Below, in pieces: positions 9,050 through 16,585 of a DNA stretch of 64,000 nt (position 1 is its first letter; every line of letters starts with the position of its first letter). The DNA comes from Streptomyces venezuelae. GTDB taxonomy: Bacteria; Actinomycetota; Actinomycetes; Streptomycetales; Streptomycetaceae. The notes below the pieces were generated by a model. The model was not told the DNA's origin, did no database searches, and saw only the letters and a list, made by a program, of their open reading frames with translations. The position numbers and the translations under genes were made by a program. The stretch lies in assembly GCF_008642355.1 (NCBI RefSeq), contig NZ_CP029193.1, positions 5,790,001 through 5,854,000 of the forward strand. Reading direction: 5' to 3'.

Positions 9050-10263
9050 TGCACCTGAACCCGAACGAGACGCTGCCCCACGCCCCGCGGCTCAAGGCCA
9101 CCCGGCGCACCGCGGCCGTGCTCGCCGCCGGTGCCGTCCTCACCGCCCTCGCGGGGTGCGGCACCGGCAAGGGCGACGCCGAGGCCCTCGGCACCGAGGG
9201 CGCCCGCAAGCCCGCCAAGCCGAAGACGGCACCCGGTCTGCCCGGCATGCCACCCGTGCTCGACCCCAAGGACGCGTACGCCGCCGACCGCCCCAACGCG
9301 CTCCAGCCGGTCGCCAAGAAGTTCCTCCAGCGCGTCTACGTCCCCAACACCGAGTCCAACACGGTCTCCGTCATCGACCCCAAGAAGTTCGAGGTCATCG
9401 AGACCATCAAGGTCGGCAACCAGCCGCAGCACGTCGTCCCCTCCTGGGACATGAAGACGCTGTGGGTCAACAACGACCTCGGTGACAGCCTCACCGCCAT
9501 CGACCCCGTCACCGGCAGGACGGGCCGCACGGTCGAGGTCTCCGACCCGTACAACCTCTACTTCACGCCGAACGGCAAACACGCCGTCGTCATGGCCTCC
9601 ATGGACCGCGAACTCGTCTTCCGCGACCCGAAGACCATGAACCGCGACAAGACCGTCCCCGTCACCTGCGCCGGCGTCAACCACGCCGACTTCTCGATGG
9701 ACGGCCGCTACTTCATCGTGTCCTGCGAGTTCTCCGGCGAACTCCTCAAGGTCGACACGGAGAAGATGGAGGTGGTCGGCCAGCAGAAGATCCCCTTCAA
9801 GGGCGCCATGCCGCAGGACGTGAAGATGTCGCCCGACGGCAAGAAGTTCTACATCGCCGACATGATGGCGCACGGCATGTGGGTCCTGGACGGCGACAAG
9901 TTCACCGAACCGAAACTGCTGCGGACGGGCAAGGGCTGCCACGGCCTGTACGTCAGCCGCGACTCCAAGGAGATGTACATCTCCAACCGGGGCGAGGGCA
10001 CCATCTCCGTCTTCGACTTCCCGAAGAACAAGCTCACCAAGAAGTGGAAGCTCCCGGACGGCGGCAGTCCCGACATGGGAGGTGTCTCCGCGGACGGCAA
10101 CACCCTCTGGCTGTCCGGGCGTTACGACTCCGAGGTGTACGCCATCGACACCCGGACCGGAGTGCAGCTGGCCCGCATCCCGGTCGGCGACGGGCCGCAC
10201 GGCCTCGCCGTGTACCCGCAGCCGGGCCGCTACTCGCTCGGGCACACGGGGATCTTCCGTTGA
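9049..10263 (+). CDS. YVTN-type beta-propeller lipoprotein
   Basis: A 404-residue lipoprotein with lipobox LAGC (C37) and a seven-bladed-propeller-like body. Repeated blades of the YVTN/cytochrome-D1 type are visible: RVYVPNTESNTVSVID, TLWVNNDLGDSLTAID, KKFYIADMMAHGMWVLD, KEMYISNRGEGTISVFD and TLWLSGRYDSEVYAID. There are no haem-binding CXXCH sites, so it is not an enzyme of the nitrite reductase type. ATG at 9049 overlaps the TGA of the NodB-like gene, implying equal expression and probably a joint cell-surface function. What it binds is unknown. Confidence 0.88.
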   Translation: MHLNPNETLPHAPRLKATRRTAAVLAAGAVLTALAGCGTGKGDAEALGTEGARKPAKPKTAPGLPGMPPVLDPKDAYAADRPNALQPVAKKFLQRVYVPNTESNTVSVIDPKKFEVIETIKVGNQPQHVVPSWDMKTLWVNNDLGDSLTAIDPVTGRTGRTVEVSDPYNLYFTPNGKHAVVMASMDRELVFRDPKTMNRDKTVPVTCAGVNHADFSMDGRYFIVSCEFSGELLKVDTEKMEVVGQQKIPFKGAMPQDVKMSPDGKKFYIADMMAHGMWVLDGDKFTEPKLLRTGKGCHGLYVSRDSKEMYISNRGEGTISVFDFPKNKLTKKWKLPDGGSPDMGGVSADGNTLWLSGRYDSEVYAIDTRTGVQLARIPVGDGPHGLAVYPQPGRYSLGHTGIFR

Positions 10264-10352
10264 ACAGTTGATGGTTGACGGTTGGCGGTAGTCGACAACG
10301 GGCACCAAACGGGCAGTTCAGGTACTGCCTAGCGCCCACTCTGGAGGCGCCC

Positions 10353-10907
10353 GTGATCCGTGGCATCGACGTCAGCTCCCACCAGACGACCTTCGACACG
10401 GACGGCCTGTCCTTCGTCTTCATAAAGGCGACGGAAGGCCGTTCGTACACCAACCCGAAACTGTCCGCCCAGACGAAGCGCGCCCGCGACGCCGGCTGCG
10501 TGGTCGGCTACTACCACTTCCTCTGGCCGGGCAACATCAAGGCGCAGGCGGAGTACTTCGTGAGCAAGGCGCCCGAGAAGGCCGGGGACTTGTTGGCGGT
10601 GGACTGGGAGTGGACGGGGGACCATACGCGCGCGACCAACGGCGAGAAGGACCGCTTCATCCGTGAGGTGAAGCGGCTGCGGCCCGACCACCGCGTCCTC
10701 CTGTACTGCAACCGCGACTTCTGGTTGAACCACGACACGACGTCGTACGCGGGCGACGGACTGTGGATCGCCGACTACGTCCGCGCGGGCAAGCCCCGCA
10801 TCCAGGCGAAGTGGAAGATCCACCAGTACACGTCGACACCGCTGGACAAGAACGTGGCCGACTTCGAGAGCGAGGACGCGCTGCGGGAGTGGGCCACGCC
10901 CGAGTGA
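10353..10907 (+). CDS. GH25 muramidase (lysozyme M1-like domain)
   Basis: A 184-residue protein that is only a GH25 domain. It starts RGIDVSSHQ with the first catalytic-face aspartate, continues with FVFIKATEG and VVGYYHFLWPG, and has the DWEW acidic pair typical of the family, ending in an IHQYTS strand. The GTG at 10353 has GGAGG with a 5 nt spacer. No signal peptide is seen, unusual for a peptidoglycan hydrolase, so it is either cytoplasmic, exported by another route, or acts after lysis. GH25 cleaves N-acetylmuramic acid beta-1,4 bonds. It follows the propeller gene by 89 bp. Confidence 0.88.
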   Translation: MIRGIDVSSHQTTFDTDGLSFVFIKATEGRSYTNPKLSAQTKRARDAGCVVGYYHFLWPGNIKAQAEYFVSKAPEKAGDLLAVDWEWTGDHTRATNGEKDRFIREVKRLRPDHRVLLYCNRDFWLNHDTTSYAGDGLWIADYVRAGKPRIQAKWKIHQYTSTPLDKNVADFESEDALREWATPE

Positions 10908-10928
10908 TGTACCAGGAGGGCGCGCCGG

Positions 10929-11588
10929 TCAGGCGCGCCACTCCGCCGTACGCTCCGGGGACGCCGCGTCCAGCGCCTTGCGGATCTCGTCCACGCCACC
11001 GGCGTTGCCGTACACGGGGGTTCCGGGCTGCTGACGCCAGGAATCGTCCTGGCCGCCGTTGTCCACGGTGTCGAATCCCAGCTCGTCGATGAGCTCGCGC
11101 ACGATCTTCTTGGCGGCCTCGTCGTCACCGGAGACGGGGAGGGCGACCCGGCCGGGAGCGCCCTTCGGCAGGGGCTTGTCGAGGATGTCCTGGGCGTACG
11201 TGCCGTTGAAGGCCTTGATGACGGGGTGGCCGATCTGCCGCTCCGTCCAGCGGCTCTCGGTCAGGCCGTCCTCGATCTCCTGGATCTTCCCGTCGCGCTG
11301 CTGCGGGTAGTAGTTGCCGGTGTCGATGACGGCGACGTTCTCGGCCGCGCCGTCGAGGAAGCCGGCGGGCAGGTCGGGGACGGCCTTGAGCGGGACGGTC
11401 ACGACGACGACCTGTGCGCCGCGCGCTGCCTCGCCGACGGCGACGGGCTTCGCGCCGGTCTCCTCGGCGAGGGCGGTCAGGGTGTGCGGGCCGCGCGAGT
11501 TGGCGACGGAGACGTCGTGACCGAGAGCGGTGAGGCGGCGGGTGAGGTTGCCGCCGATGTTGCCCGCGCCGATGATGCCGATCTTCAT
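10929..11588 (-). CDS. NADPH-dependent F420 reductase-like oxidoreductase
   Basis: A 219-residue Rossmann protein of the F420-dependent NADP oxidoreductase family. The dinucleotide motif GIIGAGNIGGNL starts at residue 4, followed by SVANSRGP, which fits binding of the NADP 2'-phosphate. VVVVTVPLKAVPDLP, VIDTGNYYP and KAFNGTYAQ are typical. The ATG at 11588 has GGAAAGG about 9 nt upstream. It is divergent from the beta-lactamase gene with 137 bp between and converges with the GH25 gene. Many members of this family reduce other substrates, so the F420 link is by family only. Confidence 0.88.
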   Translation of the reverse strand: MKIGIIGAGNIGGNLTRRLTALGHDVSVANSRGPHTLTALAEETGAKPVAVGEAARGAQVVVVTVPLKAVPDLPAGFLDGAAENVAVIDTGNYYPQQRDGKIQEIEDGLTESRWTERQIGHPVIKAFNGTYAQDILDKPLPKGAPGRVALPVSGDDEAAKKIVRELIDELGFDTVDNGGQDDSWRQQPGTPVYGNAGGVDEIRKALDAASPERTAEWRA

Positions 11589-11725
11589 GACTGATTGCCT
11601 TTCCGGGGCGAAGCGGCGGGGTGCCGCGGTCGTAACGGAGGTAACCTCCGGATCGTCGGGGGTATTCCGGACGCGGGCAGAATGAGTGCGCCGGATGCCG
11701 ACGCAGCGAAAGTGAGCAGAGACCG

Positions 11726-12658
11726 ATGAGTGTGGTGCCGTCCGGGACGTCCCGCCGTGCGCTCCTCGTGGCCGCGGCGCTGCTGCCGGTCGCGGGGTGC
11801 GGCGGGGGCGAGGATCCCGCGCCGCGGAAGTCCACCGCGGGCCCGACCCCGACCCCCGCACAGGATCCCGCCCGCCTCGCCCCCCGTTTCGACGCGATCG
11901 AGCGCAAGCACGGTGGCCGCCTCGGGGTCTACGCCCTGGCGACCGGCACCGGCGCCACGCTGGCCCACCGCGCGGACGACCGCTTCGCGTTCTGCTCCAC
12001 CTTCAAGGCGCTCGCCGCGGCGGCCGTCCTGGACCGGCATCCGCTCCGTCACCTGGACAAGCGCGTCACCTACACCGCCGCCGACGTCGACTCCATCTCA
12101 CCCGTCACCGAGAAGCGCATCGCGACCGGCATGACGGTCGGGGAGCTGTGCGACGCCGCGATCCGGTACAGCGACGGCACGGCGGGCAACCTGCTCATGC
12201 GGCAGATCGGCGGCCCGGCGGGCCTGACCGCCTACCTGCGCGGGCTCGGGGACGAGGTCAGCCGCATGGACGACTACGAACCCGAGCTGAACGACGTACC
12301 GCCGAAGGACCCGCGCGACACGACCACGCCCCGGGCCGTCGCCGCCGACTACCGCGCCCTGGTCCTCGGCGACGCGCTGCCCGCCGCGAAGCGGGCGCTC
12401 CTGGCGGGGTGGCTCGGGCGCAACGCCACGGAGGTGGGGGCGCGGCGTATCCGGGCGGGCGTGCCGAAGGGGTGGCGGGTCGCGGACAAGACCGGCACGG
12501 GTGACTGGGGGAGGGCCAACGACATCGCCGTGCTCCGGCCGCCGGACGCGGATCCCCTCGTACTGGCCGTGATGACGGACCGGCCCGGCCGCGACACCCC
12601 GCCCGTGGACGCGTTCATCGCGGAGGCCGCGGAGTTGGTCGTCGCCGAGCTGGCGTAG
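11726..12658 (+). CDS. Class A beta-lactamase lipoprotein
   Basis: A 310-residue serine beta-lactamase. The signal peptide has SRRALLVAAALLP and lipobox VAGC (C25), so it should be membrane-anchored. All class A motifs are present: CSTFK with nucleophile S91 and K94, YSDGT (S149-D150-G151, SDG rather than SDN as in many Streptomyces enzymes), EPELN with E185, and DKTGTGDWG (K255-T256-G257). It hydrolyses penicillins by family. The nearby divergent gene is an oxidoreductase, not a blaR/ampR regulator, so expression is probably not classical induction. Chromosomal beta-lactamases are common in soil streptomycetes. Confidence 0.95.
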   Translation: MSVVPSGTSRRALLVAAALLPVAGCGGGEDPAPRKSTAGPTPTPAQDPARLAPRFDAIERKHGGRLGVYALATGTGATLAHRADDRFAFCSTFKALAAAAVLDRHPLRHLDKRVTYTAADVDSISPVTEKRIATGMTVGELCDAAIRYSDGTAGNLLMRQIGGPAGLTAYLRGLGDEVSRMDDYEPELNDVPPKDPRDTTTPRAVAADYRALVLGDALPAAKRALLAGWLGRNATEVGARRIRAGVPKGWRVADKTGTGDWGRANDIAVLRPPDADPLVLAVMTDRPGRDTPPVDAFIAEAAELVVAELA

Positions 12659-13116
12659 GCGGCGCGGCGTGGGCGGCCCGGCGTCGAAAGACCGGTGGAT
12701 CGGCGCCGACCGCGCCCCGTACCGTGCCGCCGGACCACACCGCCCAGGCCGAGGACGTGCCGCTGTACACCGTGTGAGACACCCCGAGCGCTGATCGGCC
12801 GCGCGTCGCGCCTGCGCGCCGCGCTGCCTCTTGCTGCGGTCTTCTCACTGAAATCGGTGTACTTCTGTGCTCACCCGTTGGGTCGTCATGCCCACCTGCC
12901 TGCCTCACGTTCTCCGTCGCTGTCACACCCGTGCGTCCGGGCGCTTCCGTGCCGACGGGAAATTCCCTGTGTGCCAACGAACCGGTCCTGGCGGCGAGTT
13001 CCGGGTGCGACCAGGTCGGCAAGTGTCTCGGCCACCCCGTGCGGCTGGAGCGCAGGGGCGGACGGCGAACGTGCGCGCCCGCTGACCCGGCGGCGTGGGG
13101 CGGCATGGAACGAGAA
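12659..13116. other. Long intergenic stretch with no supported gene
   Basis: About 460 bp between the beta-lactamase stop and the terminator of the EF-hand gene. Open frames crossing it (on minus 12615-13127, on plus 12867-13085) have low-complexity Arg/Pro products, no ribosome site and no recognisable domain. Third-position GC is lower than in neighbouring genes around 12840-12980. A small RNA is possible but nothing specific is visible. Confidence 0.5.
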
Positions 13117-13145
13117 GGGCCCGGCACGCGTGGTGTGCCGGGCCC
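13117..13145 (-). terminator. Terminator of the EF-hand gene
   Basis: Perfect 11 bp arms, GGGCCCGGCAC at 13117-13127 and GTGCCGGGCCC at 13135-13145, with a 7 nt loop. Read on the minus strand it lies about 35 nt past the EF-hand stop and is followed by TTCTCGTTC, the expected T-rich side. Confidence 0.75.
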
Positions 13146-13178
13146 CTCCGCTGCGTCGGCTCGCGGGCCGACCGACGG

Positions 13179-13391
13179 CTACTTGTTCAGGCTCGCCCAG
13201 AACTCGTCGAAGGAGAGACGCTTGTCCGCGTCGGTGTCCTTCGTGCCGATCACGGCCTCGGCCACCGCCTCGGTCTGGTAGAAGTCGCCCATCCTGGCCA
13301 TGGCGCTCTTCCACTCCGCCGCCGTGATGAAGCCGTCGCCGTCCGCGTCGAACTGCTCGAACGTCTTGCGCGCTTCCTCGATGTCCGCCAC
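13179..13391 (-). CDS. Small EF-hand calcium-binding protein
   Basis: A 70-residue protein made of two EF-hands and nothing else. Loop 1 is D15-ADGDGFITAA-E26 with a canonical set of acidic ligands; loop 2 is D52-TDADKRLSFD-E63, also complete. It resembles the calmodulin-like CabB/calerythrin family of actinomycetes and should be a soluble calcium buffer or sensor. The frame is open to a GTG at 13415, but the GTG at 13391 has AAGGGG with 8 nt spacing and is preferred. It is divergent from the LAL regulator gene, with about 230 bp between. Confidence 0.9.
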   Translation of the reverse strand: MADIEEARKTFEQFDADGDGFITAAEWKSAMARMGDFYQTEAVAEAVIGTKDTDADKRLSFDEFWASLNK

Positions 13392-13618
13392 CGGATCCAC
13401 CCCTTCTTGGTGCACTACTGACGGGGGTCAGGGTAACGGCCGCGCAGGGGCCCGATGACAAGCAGTATGCCCATGGCCAGCACTTCCGTCCGTGATCAAA
13501 CTGTTACCTTTCTTCATATCTTGTGCACGAACTGAGATCCCGGCCCACGTCGCGCGCGAGTCGGGTGCGGTACAACGTCACCGAGGGGGCCGTGCGCCTC
13601 CGCGAGGGGGTGTGGGCT

Positions 13619-16585
13619 GTGGTGGAGACGGTCAAAGGCTCGGCGGGGCCCGCGGGGCGTGCGCCGTTCGTGGGCAGGAGTGCGGAACTCGGCCGCCTCG
13701 AAGCGCTCCTGGACGACATGGGGGCGGGGAGAGCGGCCGCGGGCGTCGTCGACGTGGTCGGGGACCCGGGGATCGGCAAGAGCAGACTGCTGACGGAGTT
13801 CGCGGCGCAGGCCAGGGGCCGGGGCATGACCGTGCTGCGCGGCAGGGGGACGGAGAGGGGCAGGAGGCGGTCGCTGCGGCCGTTCACGGACGCCTTCACC
13901 GAACTCGACCCGCGCGCACGCCGCGCGTTCCCCTCGCTGGACGGGCTGCCCGCCGCCGTCCGGGGAGAGGGTGACGACACGTGCCCGCGTGCGGTGCCGG
14001 GCGCGGTCTCGGGCGTGGACCTCTTCGATCTGTGCCGGGTCACCGCCGCCGCGCTCGGCGGTGTCGGCGGACCCGGTCTCGTCGTCGTCCTCGACGATCT
14101 GCACTGGGCGGACGAGGCGACGGTCGAGCTCGTCGACCATCTCGTACGCCACCCCGTGCGCGCCCCGTTCCTGCTGGCCGTCGCCCGACGCGAGCGGCAG
14201 TCGCCGCCCGCGCTGTCGGCCGCCCTGACGCGAGGGGTCGACTCCGGTGTCGTACTGCGGACCGCTCTCGGGCCGCTGAGCAGGGACGAGCTGATCGACG
14301 GGTTCGCGGCGGGGGTGCCGCGGGAGCGGGCCGCGGAGATGTACGAGGCGAGCCAGGGCAGCCCGCTGTACTTCCGCGCGCTTCTCCACGGCGACCACTC
14401 GGCGGCGTTCCTCGACGAACTCGCCGCGCTGTCCGCGCTGGAGCGGGCCGCCCTGGACGCCGTCGCGGTGCTCGGCGAGCACGCGAACACGGATCTGATC
14501 GCCGCCGTGACGGGAGCCGACCGCTTCGACCTCATCGCCGCGCTGCGGGAGCTGATCGACCGCGACCTGCTCAGGCCCGACCGGCGGGCTCGCTGCCTCG
14601 CCCCCCGCCACCCGCTCCTGCGCGCCTGGATGCGCGAGGCCGTCGACCCCTGGCGCCGCCTCGAACTGCACCGCGCGGCCGCCGTCGAACTCACCCGGAC
14701 CGGCGCGTCCCTCACCGACCGCGCCCACCACGTGGAGGAGTCCCTCTCCCGCTGGGACCCCAAGGCGGCGGCGGTCCTGACGGAAGCGGCCGAGCAGGCC
14801 GCCGCCACGGCACCCGCCGACAGCGCGCGGCTCCTCGGCGTGGTCCTCCGCGTCCTGCCCGACACGCCCGAACACCACGCCACGCGCAGCGAGTTGATGC
14901 TCAAGCAGGCCACCGCGCTCGGCATGACCGGCGCCGTCAAGGAGAGCAGGGACCTCCTCCACCGGCTCATCGCGACGCACCGCCCCGCCCCGGAGGGGCC
15001 GGAGGGCGGCGACGCGCTGCGGACGGCCGCCGTCGTGCAGTGCGCCTTCATGGAACGCACCCTCGGCCGGTACGCGGCGGCCGGCGCCCTGCTCCGCCGC
15101 GAACTCGACCGGCGCCCCGGACCGCCCCCCGCCCAGCGCACCGGCCTGGTCGTCGAGTGGGGCAACCGCGCCCTGTTCGCCACGCGCTACCCCGAAGTGC
15201 GCGACGAGGTGGCCGGGGCCCTGGCCGACGCCCGCCTCCGCGGCGACGAACTCGGCGCCGCGGAGGCGCTGACGCTCGCCGCGCTGGGGGAGGCGTACGC
15301 GGGGGAGACCGAGGCGGCGCGCGAGTACGCCGCCGAGGCCGCCGCGCTCGCCGACGTCACGACCGACGCCGACCTCGCCGGGCAGTGCGAGTCACTCGTA
15401 CGCCTGGCGTGGAGCGAGGTGTTCCTCGACGACTGCGCCGCCGCGCAGCGCCACTCCGAACGCGGCGTCGAGATCGCGCGCCGCACCGGCCGCCCCTTCG
15501 CACTGGCACAACTCCTGCTCACCGGCGCCTACGCCCGCCTCACCCGGGGGCGCCTGCGCGAAGCGCTGGAGTGGGCCGACGAGTCCGTCGCGGTCGCCCG
15601 GGAGCTGGGCGGCGCCGAACTCCTCGGCATCAGCCGGGCCATCCGCGCCCTCATCCTCATGCAGGTGCGCCCGGCCGGCGACCCGGAGGTGCTGGCCGCC
15701 GCCGAGGAGGCGGCGGCGACGGTGGGGGCGGTCGAGGGCTGGTGGGCGACGGTGTCCCGGTGCCTGCTCGCGTACGCCGTGCTGGGCGCGGGTGACCCGT
15801 ACCGGGTGCGGGACATCCTCATGGACGCGGGCGGTGACGGTGACCTGTCGCGCGTACAGCCGTCGATGCGGCCCAACTTCTTCGAGCTGCTCGTCACCGC
15901 GGCGCTGGCCACGGGCGACGTCGCGGACGCGGAACGCTGGGCGTCCCAGGCGCTCGCTCTCGCGGACCGCCTCGGCCTGCCCGTGCAGCGCGGCGCGGCC
16001 CTGCGCGCCGTCGGCCTCGTCGCGGCGCGACGCGGCGAACCGGCGGCGGCGGACCGGGCGTTCACGGAGTCCGCACACGAATGCGCGCGCGCCGGCGCGG
16101 TCCTGCGCGAGGCGCAGAGTCTCCTGATCGGTGCCCCCTTCGCGGCCGCCGCGGGCGACACGGCCCGCGCCGCCACCATGTCCCGCCGCGGCCTCCGCCT
16201 CGCCGAGGAGGGCGACGCACGCCTGCTCCTGGACATGGCGGCGCGAGGGCGGCCGGGGCGGGGCCCGGAACGCGCGGACACACCCACGCCCTCACCACCC
16301 TCGCCGGGCCCCGCCCCCGACCCGACGGCACCCGCACCGCCGGACCCGCACGCGGACGTCCCGCCCCTGCCGTCCGGTCCCTTCGCGTCCCTGACGCCGC
16401 GTGAGCGCGAGATAGCCGCACTGGTCGCCGAGGGCCTCACCAACCAGGCCGTCGCCGACCGCCTCTGCCTCAGCACGCGCACGGTCGAGAGCCACGTGGG
16501 CCGGGTGTACCGCAAAACGGGCGTCACCTCACGCGCGGCTCTGGCGTCACTGGTGACGCGGTGCGCGGCCCGGCCCGGCGATTAG
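13619..16585 (+). CDS. LAL-type LuxR family regulator with N-terminal ATPase
   Basis: A 988-residue large ATP-binding LuxR regulator. FVGRSAELGRLEALLDD opens an AAA module with Walker A GDPGIGKS (48-55) and a Walker B-like VVVLDDLHWAD. A long alpha-helical TPR-like middle runs to about 890, a Pro/Asp linker (about 890-920) follows, and a C-terminal LuxR HTH occupies 925-985 (LTPREREIAALVAEG, then STRTVESHVGRVYRKTG). LAL regulators are usually pathway-specific activators, yet no biosynthetic cluster is adjacent. GTG at 13619 has GAGGGGG 8 nt upstream; open frame extends to 13523. Its last 39 bp overlap the convergent gene. Confidence 0.92.
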   Translation: MVETVKGSAGPAGRAPFVGRSAELGRLEALLDDMGAGRAAAGVVDVVGDPGIGKSRLLTEFAAQARGRGMTVLRGRGTERGRRRSLRPFTDAFTELDPRARRAFPSLDGLPAAVRGEGDDTCPRAVPGAVSGVDLFDLCRVTAAALGGVGGPGLVVVLDDLHWADEATVELVDHLVRHPVRAPFLLAVARRERQSPPALSAALTRGVDSGVVLRTALGPLSRDELIDGFAAGVPRERAAEMYEASQGSPLYFRALLHGDHSAAFLDELAALSALERAALDAVAVLGEHANTDLIAAVTGADRFDLIAALRELIDRDLLRPDRRARCLAPRHPLLRAWMREAVDPWRRLELHRAAAVELTRTGASLTDRAHHVEESLSRWDPKAAAVLTEAAEQAAATAPADSARLLGVVLRVLPDTPEHHATRSELMLKQATALGMTGAVKESRDLLHRLIATHRPAPEGPEGGDALRTAAVVQCAFMERTLGRYAAAGALLRRELDRRPGPPPAQRTGLVVEWGNRALFATRYPEVRDEVAGALADARLRGDELGAAEALTLAALGEAYAGETEAAREYAAEAAALADVTTDADLAGQCESLVRLAWSEVFLDDCAAAQRHSERGVEIARRTGRPFALAQLLLTGAYARLTRGRLREALEWADESVAVARELGGAELLGISRAIRALILMQVRPAGDPEVLAAAEEAAATVGAVEGWWATVSRCLLAYAVLGAGDPYRVRDILMDAGGDGDLSRVQPSMRPNFFELLVTAALATGDVADAERWASQALALADRLGLPVQRGAALRAVGLVAARRGEPAAADRAFTESAHECARAGAVLREAQSLLIGAPFAAAAGDTARAATMSRRGLRLAEEGDARLLLDMAARGRPGRGPERADTPTPSPPSPGPAPDPTAPAPPDPHADVPPLPSGPFASLTPREREIAALVAEGLTNQAVADRLCLSTRTVESHVGRVYRKTGVTSRAALASLVTRCAARPGD

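Noticed and set aside
12615..13127. 170-codon minus-strand ORF in the long intergenic gap
   Set aside because: Overlaps the beta-lactamase end, has no ribosome site, repetitive Arg/Pro/Thr composition and lower third-position GC than real genes here.
13504..15183. 559-codon minus-strand frame opposite the LAL regulator
   Set aside because: Ser/Arg-rich translation with no motif, while the plus-strand frame contains Walker A and HTH motifs. A shadow frame.
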